Shown one piece after another: positions 35,713 through 47,639 of a stretch of 64,000 nt of DNA. Made by a program: the position numbers and the translations under genes. The stretch comes from Lysobacter sp. S4-A87 (GTDB taxonomy: Bacteria > Pseudomonadota > Gammaproteobacteria > Xanthomonadales > Xanthomonadaceae). The stretch is from contig NZ_CP093341.1 in assembly GCF_022637455.1 (NCBI RefSeq), positions 1,426,001-1,490,000 on the forward strand, read 5' to 3'. The first letter of the stretch is position 1. Each line of letters begins with the position of its first letter. The notes below the pieces were generated by a model. That model was not told the origin of the DNA, ran no database searches, and worked only from the letters and a program-made list of their open reading frames with translations.

Positions 35713-35821
35713 TCGCAGGCCGCGTCGGCGGACAGCGGCACGCCCTGAACCCGGCGCCGACTGAGACTTTTCTCATCCATGCCGCACGCGTATCGTCCCG
35801 GGCATCACTGTGGAGCTCTGG

Positions 35822-36403
35822 ATGTCCTTGCGCCGTTCTTTTCCGACCGTCTCCCGCGGCCTCGCCGTGGCCGCCCTCGCCCTCGTCCTTGCGGCCTGTT
35901 CGACCCTCAATGGGCTCGGCGCGCTGCTGGGCAACGAAGTCCGGTTCACCCCGATGCAGTTGCAGGGCTCGCTCGACCGCAACTTTCCGAAGCACTACGA
36001 CAAGCTCGGCGGCCTGGTGTCGCTGACGCTGATGAACCCGCGCCTGACCATTCCGCAAGGCTCCAACCGGCTGCGTGTCGACTTCGACCTCGGTCTGGGC
36101 GCGCTCGGCAGCGACAGCAGCAAGCCGTCCGGCCACTTCGCCCTGACCAGCGCCCTGCGCTACGACCCCGGCACGCGCGGCCTGCACCTGCAGGATCCGC
36201 GCATCGAACAGGTGGATGTACCGTCCCTGGGCGGTGCGATGAACGGCAGTTCGCGCGCACTGCTCAATTCGTGGATGGGCGAGTACTCGCGCGAAGAACC
36301 GATCTACCGCTTCGACAACAGCCTGCTCGACAAGCTGGGCTCGCGCCGGATCGGCACCACGGCGATCGAGAGCGGCACCGTCGTCGTGCACCTGGACCAG
36401 TGA
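35822..36403 (+). CDS. DUF1439 lipoprotein
   Basis: 193 residues with a signal sequence and lipobox (ALALVLAACSTL). The mature domain resembles DUF1439 (YceB-like) proteins, a tubular lipid-binding fold of unknown role in the outer membrane (segment MQLQGSLDRNFPKHY). The next gene begins one base after its stop, so the two are co-transcribed. ATG at 35822 follows GGAG by six bases. Confidence 0.75.
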   Translation: MSLRRSFPTVSRGLAVAALALVLAACSTLNGLGALLGNEVRFTPMQLQGSLDRNFPKHYDKLGGLVSLTLMNPRLTIPQGSNRLRVDFDLGLGALGSDSSKPSGHFALTSALRYDPGTRGLHLQDPRIEQVDVPSLGGAMNGSSRALLNSWMGEYSREEPIYRFDNSLLDKLGSRRIGTTAIESGTVVVHLDQ

Positions 36404-36404
36404 C

Positions 36405-37097
36405 ATGGCAGCGTTCCGGCACCTGATCACCATCGTCGCCCTGGCCGCGGCGATGGCCGCCTGCAGCAGCAGTGACAAACCACCGGGCCAGCGCGGTGGC
36501 GACGACTCGCAGGCGTTGCCAGCGCCCTCGGGCAAGGCCGATGGCAGCGTCACCGGCATGCCCGACAAGCCAGGCCCGGGCCAGGTCGGGCCGCCGCCCC
36601 AGGTCGTCGAGGAGGTTGTGCTCGACGAACAGGGCAATCCGATCGCACCGACAGACGAAGCCGGCCAGCCACTCCCGGGCACCGACACCGGGGCAACCCC
36701 ATCCGATGGCGAAGCGGTGAACGAACCGACCGCACAGGACGCCATGGCCGTCGTCCGCGACTACTACGCCGCCATCAACAGCCGCGCTTACGACCGCGCC
36801 TATTCCCTGTGGTCGGACGGCGGACGCGCCAGCGGCCAGTCACCGCAACAGTTCGCCGACGGCTTTCGCGACACCTCTGGTGTTTCGGTCGAGATCCTCG
36901 CGCCCGGCGCGGTCGACGCCGCAGCCGGTTCGCGCTTCGTCGAAGTGCCCGTGGCGCTGACCGCGACCGCCGCCGATGGCAGCCAGCGCAAGTTCGTCGG
37001 TGCCTACACGCTGCGGCGCGCCGTCGTGGACGGCGCCACCGCCGAACAGCGGGCATGGCGGATCGGCTCGGCCGACCTGCGTGAAGTCACCCCCTGA
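36405..37097 (+). CDS. NTF2-like lipoprotein
   Basis: 230 residues. A lipobox AAMAACSSSD ends the signal peptide near residue 20. A ~80-residue Pro/Gly-rich linker follows, then a domain (AVVRDYYAAINSRAYDRAYSL through the C-terminal AWRIGSADLREV) typical of NTF2-like/SnoaL folds. No catalytic function can be inferred. It starts right after the DUF1439 gene and its 3' end overlaps the PIN gene. Confidence 0.68.
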   Translation: MAAFRHLITIVALAAAMAACSSSDKPPGQRGGDDSQALPAPSGKADGSVTGMPDKPGPGQVGPPPQVVEEVVLDEQGNPIAPTDEAGQPLPGTDTGATPSDGEAVNEPTAQDAMAVVRDYYAAINSRAYDRAYSLWSDGGRASGQSPQQFADGFRDTSGVSVEILAPGAVDAAAGSRFVEVPVALTATAADGSQRKFVGAYTLRRAVVDGATAEQRAWRIGSADLREVTP

Positions 37098-37533
37098 TCC
37101 GTTGAACCACGTCCCGCCGCGGATCGTCCTGGACACGAACGTCTGCCTGGACCTGTTCGTGTTCGGCGACCCGCGCGTGGCCACATTGCGCGCCGCGCTG
37201 CAGGCAGGCGACGTGGTCGCGGTGACCGACGCGGAATGCCGCGGGGAGTGGTTGCGCGTGCTGGACTATCCGGCATTGCGACTGGATGAGACGGCACGCG
37301 CGGGGGCCATCGCCGCATTTGACGCCCACGTGCAACTGGTGTCCGCGGATCCCTTGCCGCAGGTCGCAGTGCCGCGCTGCGCCGACCCCGACGACCAGAA
37401 ATTCCTGCACCTCGCACATGCCTGCGGCGCCCGCTGGCTGCTCAGCCGCGACGACGCGCTGCTGGTGCTGGCGCGACGTACGCGGCGTGATGGCCTGTTC
37501 GAGATCCTCATGCCGGACGCCTGGGCGCCGTAA
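37081..37533 (+). CDS. PIN domain protein (putative toxin-antitoxin family, PIN_3-like)
   Basis: About 150 residues with the PIN nuclease acidic residues: RIVLDTNVCLDLF near the start, ECRGEWLRVL, CADPDDQKFL and SRDDALL. PIN proteins are Mg-dependent RNases. GTG at 37081 overlaps the preceding gene by 17 bases; TTG at 37102 is a possible shorter start. No antitoxin gene is visible beside it, so the toxin label is only by family. Confidence 0.75.
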   Translation: MKSPPDPLNHVPPRIVLDTNVCLDLFVFGDPRVATLRAALQAGDVVAVTDAECRGEWLRVLDYPALRLDETARAGAIAAFDAHVQLVSADPLPQVAVPRCADPDDQKFLHLAHACGARWLLSRDDALLVLARRTRRDGLFEILMPDAWAP

Positions 37534-37574
37534 GGCTCTCGTTCAGTGGCGGAAGCTGTTGCTGTTTGAAGGGC

Positions 37575-39806
37575 TCAGATCTCGAAGCGATAGCTCAGCT
37601 TGACCAGCAGCTGCTCATCGTCCCGCAACTCCAGGCTGTCCCGCACCAGTTCCCCCGTATCCTCCGAGAACGGCTCCTGCTGATACCCACCGCGCCCATA
37701 GACCACGTACAGATACGACAACGGCGCCAGCTCATAACGATAACGAATCTGGAAGCCCAGGTTCTGCACGTTGAAATCGTCCACCGCATCCGCACTGGCA
37801 ATCGAATTGCCACCCGCATCGACCCGGTATGCCTGCCGCAACGGCGCATCCAGACCCAGCGCCTGCAGCTTCACCCGCAGCTCCTGCTTGCTGCCGATGT
37901 TCCAGTCCACGCCGGCACTGATCTGCATCATCTTCTCGTCGAACTCGCCGATCAGGTTGTCCTGTTGCCAGACCAGCCAGCTCGGGATCTGCTCGTAGTA
38001 GGCGCCCAGGTAGACACTGAAGGCGTCATTGAAGAAGTACGTCGGCTGCACGCGGATATCGAAGCCGATCCTGTCGTTGCCGGCCAGGCCACCGCTGAAT
38101 GCATCGGCCTCCAGCTCCCACCCCCAGTTGCCCTTGCGCGGACGCTCGTACTCCAGATACGCATTGAAGTTCGGCGGCAGGTTGACGTTGCCGTTGCCAC
38201 GCGTGATCAGGTCGTCGACGAAAGCACTGTTGATGTTGATCTGCGCGTACTCGGAGCTGCCGTTGCGCAGGCTGCTCTGGCGGCTGATGCGCAGCTGCCG
38301 CTGCAGGCGCTGGCCGTGATCGTTGTCGGTACCGCTGATCCGGCCGCGCCAGTCCTTGGAGGCGTAACGCGACTCGGCCGGCTGGTCGGGGAAGCGGCGC
38401 ATCACCTGCCAGTTGAGATAGTTCAGGTTGGCGCGCGAGAGGTAACCGAAGTCGTTGATCTGCAGGTCTTCGCCAAAATGCATCGCCAGCCACTGCTGGC
38501 GCCAGCCGTCGTCCATCTCGTAGTTGACCCACATGGTGCCGCCGGTGTCGTCGCTGGTGCGGCCGTCCTGGTCGATCTGGCTGCCGATGACGCGCGTCTC
38601 CACGCTGACGCGCTCGTTCGGGCGCCAGTTGTGGTCCACGCCCAGCACCGATGCCTCGCGATCGAGGAACGGTCGTTCGACCTGGGTCAACATCACGCCG
38701 AGGTTCTGGTCGGCGAAGTCGCGCACCACGCGCAACGCGCCGAAGGTGCGACCGACCTCGTCGGCCTCGTCGGCGACGAACACACCGTACTTGGTCGCGC
38801 CGACGCTGCCGTTGAGCTTGACCGCGGCGGTGATGTCGCCGGCGCCATTGCCGTCGTCGGCCGGGCCACCGACGCGGCGGGTGTACAGCAGCTGGCTGAA
38901 GTCCGACGGCGTGGTGAACTCGAAGATGCCCTGGTTCTCGGTGAAGAACGGGCGCTTGTCGCTGATGAAGGTTTCGGTGGCGCTGAAGTTCACCACCAGG
39001 TCGTCGCTCTCGACCTGGCCGAAGTCGGGGTTGATCGTCGCCGACAGCTGGAACTGGCCGTTTGGCTTCCAGAAGATGTCCGCGCCGCCGTCGAAGTCGC
39101 TGTCGCCGCCGACGTTGTCGTACAGGCCGGACACATACGGCGTGATCGCCAGCAGCGACTGGCTGTACTGCGCCATCTGCATCGGCTCGAAATCGGACAG
39201 GAAGCGCGGGCGCTCGAAGCTGGCCGCCGGCCATGCCGAGCGCTCACCGGTGGAGCCGATGACGCGGTCGAAGTAGACCTTGACCGTGCGCATGCCATCG
39301 CTGCCATTGCGCATCGGCGCGATGTACCAGGGGATCAGCATCTCCACGTTCCAGCCGGTGTCGTCCTCGCTGACGGCGTGCTTCCAGTTGCCGTCCCAGT
39401 CGTCGTTGAACTGCGACTCGTTGCTGATGACCGCATCGGCGATGCCGTCGGTGGAGGAGACGGTGAAGTTGTAGCCGGTGCGGCCGTCGCCGTCGTAGTC
39501 GATCATCAGGTTGACGCGGTCGACCTGGGCCTCGAAGTCGCGCTGGACCTTCTGCCGGGTCCGGGTCTCGACCGGCTGGTTGTTGCGGAAGGCCACCGCC
39601 AGGCCCTCGGGCGTCGCCATCACCCACACCTTGGTCTGCAGCGTGGCCGGCTCACGGCTCAGCGGCTGCACCTTGCGGAAGTCGGTGATCTCACGCGCCC
39701 CTTGCCACTCGGCCGGATCGATGCGGCCGTCGATCTCCACGCCCATCGCCGGGGTGGACAGGGCGGCCAGGATGGCCAGGGTCAACGTTGCGCGCATTCC
39801 GTGCAT
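37575..39806 (-). CDS. Exported DUF5916/CBM9-like outer-membrane protein
   Basis: 743 residues with a signal peptide (MRATLTLAILAALSTPAMG). An N-terminal CBM9-like domain (EIDGRIDPAEWQGAREI, residues ~20-200) is followed by DUF5916. The C-terminal half shows alternating beta-strand character and ends KLSYRFEI, typical of an outer-membrane barrel. Function unknown; such proteins are often near sugar- or peptide-degrading systems. ATG at 39806 or 39797 are both possible. Convergent with the PIN gene. Confidence 0.8.
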   Translation of the reverse strand: MHGMRATLTLAILAALSTPAMGVEIDGRIDPAEWQGAREITDFRKVQPLSREPATLQTKVWVMATPEGLAVAFRNNQPVETRTRQKVQRDFEAQVDRVNLMIDYDGDGRTGYNFTVSSTDGIADAVISNESQFNDDWDGNWKHAVSEDDTGWNVEMLIPWYIAPMRNGSDGMRTVKVYFDRVIGSTGERSAWPAASFERPRFLSDFEPMQMAQYSQSLLAITPYVSGLYDNVGGDSDFDGGADIFWKPNGQFQLSATINPDFGQVESDDLVVNFSATETFISDKRPFFTENQGIFEFTTPSDFSQLLYTRRVGGPADDGNGAGDITAAVKLNGSVGATKYGVFVADEADEVGRTFGALRVVRDFADQNLGVMLTQVERPFLDREASVLGVDHNWRPNERVSVETRVIGSQIDQDGRTSDDTGGTMWVNYEMDDGWRQQWLAMHFGEDLQINDFGYLSRANLNYLNWQVMRRFPDQPAESRYASKDWRGRISGTDNDHGQRLQRQLRISRQSSLRNGSSEYAQININSAFVDDLITRGNGNVNLPPNFNAYLEYERPRKGNWGWELEADAFSGGLAGNDRIGFDIRVQPTYFFNDAFSVYLGAYYEQIPSWLVWQQDNLIGEFDEKMMQISAGVDWNIGSKQELRVKLQALGLDAPLRQAYRVDAGGNSIASADAVDDFNVQNLGFQIRYRYELAPLSYLYVVYGRGGYQQEPFSEDTGELVRDSLELRDDEQLLVKLSYRFEI

Positions 39807-40092
39807 TGAGGGGGAATCTCGGAGGTCGGGGGAGCCAGACCGGTTTCCCCCGCCGCAACCGCCGCCATCGAAGGCGGCCGTCCGACCAGATCGTCCGTGC
39901 TGGGCTTGCACACGGGCACCTTGGTACCCGAGCGGTGCACAGCCTATACGCAGTCGCGCCCTGCGCCAGACTGGCGTTAGTCATTGCAACCAAATTTCCC
40001 TGGCGTGCATCACGCCTTGGAGTGGCACCGGTGAAGGGGGCTGCCCCGATGCGCTACCGGCACTCCATGGGAGCGGGAACCCGCCCCGTCGG

Positions 40093-40890
40093 CTACTGCA
40101 TGTGCCAGCCGTGGCTGACCACGAAGCTCTGCCCGGTCAGCGCCGCGCTCGGGAACTCGGCCAGGAAGCGCACCGTCTGGGCGACGTCCTCGACCGTGGT
40201 GAAGATGCCATCGACGGTGTTGCCGAGCATGACCCGGCTCACCACTTCTTCCTCGCTGATGCCCAGCTCCCGCGCCTGCTCCGGGATCTGCCTGTCGACC
40301 AGTGGCGTGCGCACGAAACCGGGGCAGACCACATGGCTGCGCACCGCGTGCTTCGCCCCTTCCTTGGCCAGCGTGCGTGACAGGCCCAGCAGGCCGTGCT
40401 TTGCGGTGACGTAGGCCGACTTCAGCGGCGAGGCCAGGTGCGAGTGGACCGAACCCATGTAGATGACGGTGCCGCCGCGCGATTTGCCATCCGCCCCGTT
40501 TCCGTACATGTGCGGCAGGACGGCCCTGGTGGTCAGGAAGGCGCCATCGAGGTGGATCGCCAGCATCTTCTTCCAGTCGGCATAGGCGAACTGCTCGATC
40601 GGGTTGACGATCTGGATGCCGGCGTTGGAGACCAGGATGTCGACGCCGCCGAGTTCGGCGACCACGCGGGCGACGCCGGCATTGACCGCAGCCTCGTCGG
40701 TGACGTCCATCGCCAGCCCCAGGGCGCGACCGCCGTTGGCCTGGATTTCGGCCGCGACCGCCTGCGCGCCCTGGGCGTTGAGATCGGCGATGGCGATCGC
40801 CGCGCCGGCACGCGCCAGCTCGAACGCGATTTCCTTGCCGATGCCGCTGGCGGCACCGGTGACGATGGCGACCTTGCCTTCGAGGCTCAT
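40093..40890 (-). CDS. bdhA: 3-hydroxybutyrate dehydrogenase
   Basis: 265-residue short-chain dehydrogenase with the NAD-binding [10 protein letters not shown] near residue 11, SNAGIQIV near 90, and [11 protein letters not shown] near 160. The C-terminal segment [11 protein letters not shown] and [14 protein letters not shown] match BdhA, which interconverts 3-hydroxybutyrate and acetoacetate in ketone-body/PHB use. The length fits the family. It is a single gene with no operon partner. Confidence 0.87.
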   Translation of the reverse strand: MSLEGKVAIVTGAASGIGKEIAFELARAGAAIAIADLNAQGAQAVAAEIQANGGRALGLAMDVTDEAAVNAGVARVVAELGGVDILVSNAGIQIVNPIEQFAYADWKKMLAIHLDGAFLTTRAVLPHMYGNGADGKSRGGTVIYMGSVHSHLASPLKSAYVTAKHGLLGLSRTLAKEGAKHAVRSHVVCPGFVRTPLVDRQIPEQARELGISEEEVVSRVMLGNTVDGIFTTVEDVAQTVRFLAEFPSAALTGQSFVVSHGWHMQ

Positions 40891-40998
40891 GGGGGCTCCT
40901 TGGATGCGGGGTGGGCGCGCCAGTATCGGCCGCGCGCGTTACCTCAAGTGTGGCCGGACTGCCGGCCGCCGGACCATTGCCCGAAGGTACGGATGGCG

Positions 40999-41556
40999 TC
41001 AGGCCTGCTTGGCCCGCTTCGCCTCGTCGGCCATCTTCCGCTTCTTCTTTTCCTGCTTCTTTTTCTTCTTGTCCGACTTGGGCTGCAGCATCGTGCCGGT
41101 GCAACCCGGCGACCCGCAGCGGCACTCCCAGATCTTCTTCAGTTCAGGGGTGTGCTTCTCGGCCAGGGTGATGCCGTAGTTGTAGGACAGTTCCTCGCCC
41201 GGAGCGATGTCGCGGACCGCCTCGATGAACACCTTGTCGAGCTTGCGGTCCTTGCCCTCGTCCTCTTCCAGCACGGCCTCGCAGTTGGGCATGCAGCTGT
41301 GGTTGATCCAGCGCGCGTCGTTGCCCTTGAAGTTGGCGTCGATGACGTATTCGTCGTTGAGCGTGAACAGGAACGTGTGGCCGGTGTCGATGTCGCCGCT
41401 TTCGCCGGCGTCGACTTCCTCGTGGGTGCGGCGCTGGCCCTTGTACTCGATGACGCGCTCGCCCTTGGCGATCGGCTGGATGGCGAATACGCCGTTGCCA
41501 TGGATGGCGGAGCGACGGGCGGCGATCTTGCGCGGCATGCGGAATCCGGTAGTCAT
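40999..41556 (-). CDS. Bacterial SET-domain protein-lysine methyltransferase-like
   Basis: 185 residues. The SET core runs from SAIHGNGVFA (16-25) through WINHSCMPNCEAV (83-95) to GEELSYNYG (120-128). Post-SET cysteines Cys145, Cys147 and Cys152 (ECRCGSPGC) plus Cys88 can bind zinc. The tail is strongly lysine-rich (KKKKKQEKKKRK). It probably methylates lysines with S-adenosylmethionine; the substrate is unknown. Alternative ATG at 41538 (MPRKIAARRS) is equally plausible. Confidence 0.85.
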   Translation of the reverse strand: MTTGFRMPRKIAARRSAIHGNGVFAIQPIAKGERVIEYKGQRRTHEEVDAGESGDIDTGHTFLFTLNDEYVIDANFKGNDARWINHSCMPNCEAVLEEDEGKDRKLDKVFIEAVRDIAPGEELSYNYGITLAEKHTPELKKIWECRCGSPGCTGTMLQPKSDKKKKKQEKKKRKMADEAKRAKQA

Positions 41557-41664
41557 TGCGGGAAGCGGACATTCTGGCCGGATCGGTCGCGTCGCGCCAT
41601 CGCGTCTGGCCGGTTGCCGCCGATCACTGCGTTGGCGTGGGTCACCACCCGATGTGCATGAACG

Positions 41665-42213
41665 ATGAAGACGATCCGATCCGCCCTCGCCATTACCGCC
41701 CTCCTGTCCGTGGCTGGCTGCCAGCAGGGAGAACACGCCCACCAGGCTAGCAGCGACCACGGCGCGCCGGCGCAGAAGGACCTGCTCGCACGCGGCGAAT
41801 ACCTGGCCCGGACCGCGGGCTGCAATGACTGCCACACGCCGGGTTACGCGGAAAGCCAGGGCGCGGTCGACAAAGCCCAGTGGCTGGTTGGCTCGCCGCT
41901 CGGCTTCCGCGGGCCGTGGGGCACGACCTATCCGACCAACCTGCGCCTGAAGCTGTCGACCATGACCGAGACGCAGTGGCTGGACTACAGCGCCAAGCTG
42001 CGCACGCGCCCGCTGATGCCCGATTTCGCCATCCGCGACATGACCCTCGAAGACCGCCGCGCGATCTACCAGTTCGTCCGCTCGCTCGGCCCCGCCGGGC
42101 AGCCGGCGCCGGACTTCATCCCGCCGGGGCAGGATCCGCAGCCGCCCTACTTCGACCTGGTATTGCCGGCCGCGCCGCCGGTGGCCGCGAGCGCCAGCGC
42201 CGGCGAATCCTGA
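41665..42213 (+). CDS. Cytochrome c lipoprotein
   Basis: 182 residues with a lipobox signal (ITALLSVAGCQQ, Cys19) and a single haem motif CNDCH (Cys53, Cys56, His57). The sequence through QWLDYSAKLRTRPLMPDF resembles small periplasmic class I cytochromes; a Met in that region could be the sixth ligand. It has no obvious oxidase partner in the window. A GC-rich hairpin (42269-42294) follows. Confidence 0.85.
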   Translation: MKTIRSALAITALLSVAGCQQGEHAHQASSDHGAPAQKDLLARGEYLARTAGCNDCHTPGYAESQGAVDKAQWLVGSPLGFRGPWGTTYPTNLRLKLSTMTETQWLDYSAKLRTRPLMPDFAIRDMTLEDRRAIYQFVRSLGPAGQPAPDFIPPGQDPQPPYFDLVLPAAPPVAASASAGES

Positions 42214-42268
42214 ACGAGATGCCTGAACGGGCCGCCTTGGACGGGCAGCCTCCAGACAGGGTGTTCCA

Positions 42269-42294
42269 GGGGCGGTACGGAAGCGTTCCGCCCC
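42269..42294. terminator. Hairpin between cytochrome c gene and suf operon
   Basis: GGGGCGG/CCGCCCC outer arms with CGGAA-gcg-TTCCG inner arms. There is no T-run, so the termination role is tentative. Confidence 0.4.
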
Positions 42295-42319
42295 GATCCT
42301 TGGCGGGGCGGGGCCGAAA

Positions 42320-42338
42320 CCGTACAATTCCGGTACGG
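42320..42338. promoter_or_regulatory. Candidate SufR operator
   Basis: Palindrome CCGTAC-aattccg-GTACGG, 24 bases before the sufR start, where an autoregulated Rrf2 repressor would bind. Confidence 0.5.
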
Positions 42339-42361
42339 ATTAACCCGACCGGCCCGCCCCC

Positions 42362-42817
42362 ATGCTCCGCGTCACCAAGCTCACTGACTACGCCACGGTC
42401 GTCATGACCGTGCTCGCGCACCGTTCCGACGCTGTCCTCAGCGCTTCGGAACTGGCCGAGCGCGCCGGCCTGGAGGCGACGACGGTTTCCAAGGTACTCA
42501 AGCCGCTGGCCCAGGCCGGCCTGGTCGAAGGCTTCCGCGGCGCCAACGGCGGCTACCGCCTGGCCCGCAGCGCCGAGGACATCGGTCTGCTGGAAATCGT
42601 GATCGCCATGGAAGGGCCGCTCGGCATGACCGAGTGCAGTGTCCATGCCGGCAACTGCGGCATCGAGCAATCCTGTGGCGTGCGCGCCAACTGGCGCCGC
42701 ATCAACGACGTGGTGATCGACGCCCTGCGCGGCGTGACGCTGGCGCAGATGCTGGTGCCGCCACCACCGCCCGAACCCACGGCCAAGCGCATCGACCTGC
42801 GCCTGGCCAACGCGTAG
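42362..42817 (+). CDS. sufR: SUF system Rrf2-family transcriptional regulator
   Basis: 151 residues. An N-terminal winged helix ([14 protein letters not shown], then [33 protein letters not shown]) is followed by Cys92, Cys99 and Cys105, spaced like the Fe-S ligands of IscR. It should sense cluster status and control the suf genes immediately downstream. A near-perfect palindrome lies just upstream of its start. Confidence 0.9.
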   Translation: MLRVTKLTDYATVVMTVLAHRSDAVLSASELAERAGLEATTVSKVLKPLAQAGLVEGFRGANGGYRLARSAEDIGLLEIVIAMEGPLGMTECSVHAGNCGIEQSCGVRANWRRINDVVIDALRGVTLAQMLVPPPPPEPTAKRIDLRLANA

Positions 42818-42861
42818 CGGGCCGCGCCCGCCATGCAACAACGAATCCTGTAGGCAGCCCA

Positions 42862-44310
<1,449 letters not shown>

Positions 44311-44345
44311 CCGCCTTTCCCTCAAGCAAGAACAACGGAACCAAC

Positions 44346-45110
<765 letters not shown>

Positions 45111-45111
45111 C

Positions 45112-46407
45112 ATGAGCGCCCTGCTCGACTCCTTCGCCACCGCCTTCGATTCGCTCGCCGCGCGCGACGCCGCCGGCCTCGGCGAAAGCCGCAAGGCCGC
45201 GCTCGACGCAGTGCTGCGCGACGGCATCCCGCATGCCCGCGTCGAAGCGTGGAAGTACACGCCGCTGCGTTCGCTCGAGCGCCGCCATTTCGCCGCGCCC
45301 GACGCTGGTGCGCCGTCCTTCGATGCCGCCCTGCTCGAGGCCATCCCGACGCCGCGCATCGTCTTCGTCAACGGCCGCCTCGATGCCGCCCATAGCGACA
45401 TCGCGGGCCTCGGCGCCGGCATCTCGCTGCAGCCGCTGTCGCAGGTGCTGCGCGAAGGCGAACCGCGCGAGGCGAACTTCCTCGCCCGCCGCTTCGACCG
45501 CGCCGACGAGATCTTCGCCCGCCTCAACTCGGCGCTCGCCGACGACGGCATCGTGCTGCGCGCCCAAGCCGGCGCCCGGGCCGCGCTGCCGCTGCACCTG
45601 GTCTTCATCGGTGCCGCCAGCGAAGGCGACCGTGCCTGGCACCTGCGCAACCTCATCGAGCTGCGTGAGGGCGCCGCGCTGACCGTGGTCGAGCATCAGC
45701 TCGGCGCCGGCGCGCACAGCCACCTGGCCAACGCCGTGACCCACGTGCACCTCGGCCCGAATGCATTGCTCAACCACGCCCGCGTGCAGGACGAAGGCGC
45801 CACCGCGACGCTGATCTCGCGCACCGATGCGGTGATGGCGAAGGCGTCCGAGTACCGCCGCCTCGACCTCGAGCTCGGCGCCGGCCTGTCGCGCCACGAG
45901 CTCAACGTCGCCCTGCACGGCGACGGGGCCAGGCTGCACGCCAACGGCGTCCTGCTCGCCACCGGCAAGCGCCATCTCGACACGCGCCTGGGCATCGACC
46001 ATGTCGGCCGCGACAGCAGCTGCGATCTGACCTGGCGCGGACTCGGCGCCGGTCGCTCCAAGGCCGCCTTCCACGGCGGCATCCTGATCCGCGAGGGCGC
46101 CGACGGCACCGCCGCCAACCTGTCCAACAAGAACCTGCTGCTGAGCGAAGGCGCCGAGATCGACACCCAGCCGGTGCTGGAGATCCACGCCGACGAAGTG
46201 CAGGCCGCGCATGGCGCCACGGTCGGCCAGCTCGACCCGACCGCGCTGTTCTACCTGCGCAGCCGCGGCGTGCCGGCCGAACAGGCGCGGGCGTTGCTGA
46301 CCGCAGCGTTCTGCCGCGAGACCCTGGCCGTGTTCGACGACCGCATCCTGCGCGAGACCCTGACCGCCCGCCTCGACGCCGCGCTGGCACAGCTGGAGAC
46401 CGCATGA
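45112..46407 (+). CDS. sufD: Fe-S cluster assembly protein SufD
   Basis: 431 residues, the SufD paralogue of SufB, with RVEAWKYTPLRSLERR near the start and NKNLLLSEGAEIDTQPVLEI and FYLRSRGVP in the conserved C-terminal part. It partners SufB and SufC. It starts one base after the sufC stop and overlaps sufS by four bases. Confidence 0.93.
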   Translation: MSALLDSFATAFDSLAARDAAGLGESRKAALDAVLRDGIPHARVEAWKYTPLRSLERRHFAAPDAGAPSFDAALLEAIPTPRIVFVNGRLDAAHSDIAGLGAGISLQPLSQVLREGEPREANFLARRFDRADEIFARLNSALADDGIVLRAQAGARAALPLHLVFIGAASEGDRAWHLRNLIELREGAALTVVEHQLGAGAHSHLANAVTHVHLGPNALLNHARVQDEGATATLISRTDAVMAKASEYRRLDLELGAGLSRHELNVALHGDGARLHANGVLLATGKRHLDTRLGIDHVGRDSSCDLTWRGLGAGRSKAAFHGGILIREGADGTAANLSNKNLLLSEGAEIDTQPVLEIHADEVQAAHGATVGQLDPTALFYLRSRGVPAEQARALLTAAFCRETLAVFDDRILRETLTARLDAALAQLETA

Positions 46408-47639
46408 ACGCCTCCCTCGACAGCACCATCGACTGGGCCCGGGTCCGCGCCGACTTCCCGCTGCTGGCCCGCAAGGTCCACGGCAAGCCGCTGATCTACT
46501 TCGACTCGGCCAACACCGGACAGAAGCCGGAGCCGGTGATCGCCGCTGTCGATGACTTCTATCGCCATCACAACGCCAACGTCAGCCGTGCCGTGCACGC
46601 GCTGGGGACCGAGGCGACCGATGCCTACGAGGGCGCGCGCAACAAGCTGGCCCGGTTCGTCAACGTGCGTGGCGACGAGCTGGTGCTGTGCAGCGGCACC
46701 ACCTTCGCGCTGAACCTGGTCGCGTACTCGTGGGCGCTGCCGCGCCTGCAGCCGGGCGATGCGATCGTGCTCACCCGCATGGAGCACCACGCCAACATCG
46801 TGCCGTGGCAGCTGGTCGCCCAGCGTACCGGTGCGACGATCAAGGTTGCCGAGCTCGATGAGCGCGGCGAGCTCGACCTCGATCGCCTGTACGCGCTTCT
46901 GACGCCGGACGTGAAGCTGCTGTCGCTGACCCACGTCTCCAACGTGCTCGGCACCGTCAACCCGGTGCGCGAGATCTGCCGCGAGGCACGCAAGCGCGGC
47001 ATCGTGAGCGTGGTCGACGGTTCGCAGGCGGCGCCGCACCGGGCGCTCGACATTGCGTCGATCGGCTGCGACTTCTACGCCTTCACCGGCCACAAGATGT
47101 CCGGCCCGACCGGTACCGGCGCGCTGTGGGCGCGTCGCGAGCACCTGGCCGCGATGCCACCGTTCATCGGCGGCGGCGAGATGATCAAGGAAGTGCGCTT
47201 CGAAGGCACGGTCTTCAACGACCCGCCGCACAAGTTCGAGGCCGGCACGCCGAACATCGCCGGTTTCATCGGCCTGGGCGCGGCGGTCGATTACCTGTCC
47301 GCGCTGGGCATGCACAACATCGAGGCGCGCGAGCAGGCATTGCTCGCCCATGCCACCGAGGAGCTGTCGAAGGTCGAGGGCGTGCGCATCTTCGGCGAGG
47401 CCCGCGAGAAGGCGGCGGTGATCAGCTTCCTGGTCGAAGGCGCGCATGCGCACGACCTGGCCACCCTGCTCGACCTGGAAGGCGTGGCGATCCGCTCCGG
47501 CCACCATTGCGCGCACCCGCTGATGCACCACTTCGGCGTCGCCGCGACCTGCCGCGCCTCACTGGCCTTCTACAACACCCACGACGAGGTCGAGGCCTTC
47601 GTTGCGGCGCTGCGCAAGGTACGTAAACTGCTCGCATGA
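46404..47639 (+). CDS. sufS: Cysteine desulfurase SufS
   Basis: 411-residue PLP enzyme that releases sulfur from cysteine for cluster building. The Schiff-base lysine is Lys231 (AFTGHKMSGPTG) and the persulfide cysteine Cys369 (RSGHHCAHPLMHHFG), the group II pattern. The length and motifs are normal. No sufE or sufU is seen beside it. Confidence 0.95.
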   Translation: MNASLDSTIDWARVRADFPLLARKVHGKPLIYFDSANTGQKPEPVIAAVDDFYRHHNANVSRAVHALGTEATDAYEGARNKLARFVNVRGDELVLCSGTTFALNLVAYSWALPRLQPGDAIVLTRMEHHANIVPWQLVAQRTGATIKVAELDERGELDLDRLYALLTPDVKLLSLTHVSNVLGTVNPVREICREARKRGIVSVVDGSQAAPHRALDIASIGCDFYAFTGHKMSGPTGTGALWARREHLAAMPPFIGGGEMIKEVRFEGTVFNDPPHKFEAGTPNIAGFIGLGAAVDYLSALGMHNIEAREQALLAHATEELSKVEGVRIFGEAREKAAVISFLVEGAHAHDLATLLDLEGVAIRSGHHCAHPLMHHFGVAATCRASLAFYNTHDEVEAFVAALRKVRKLLA

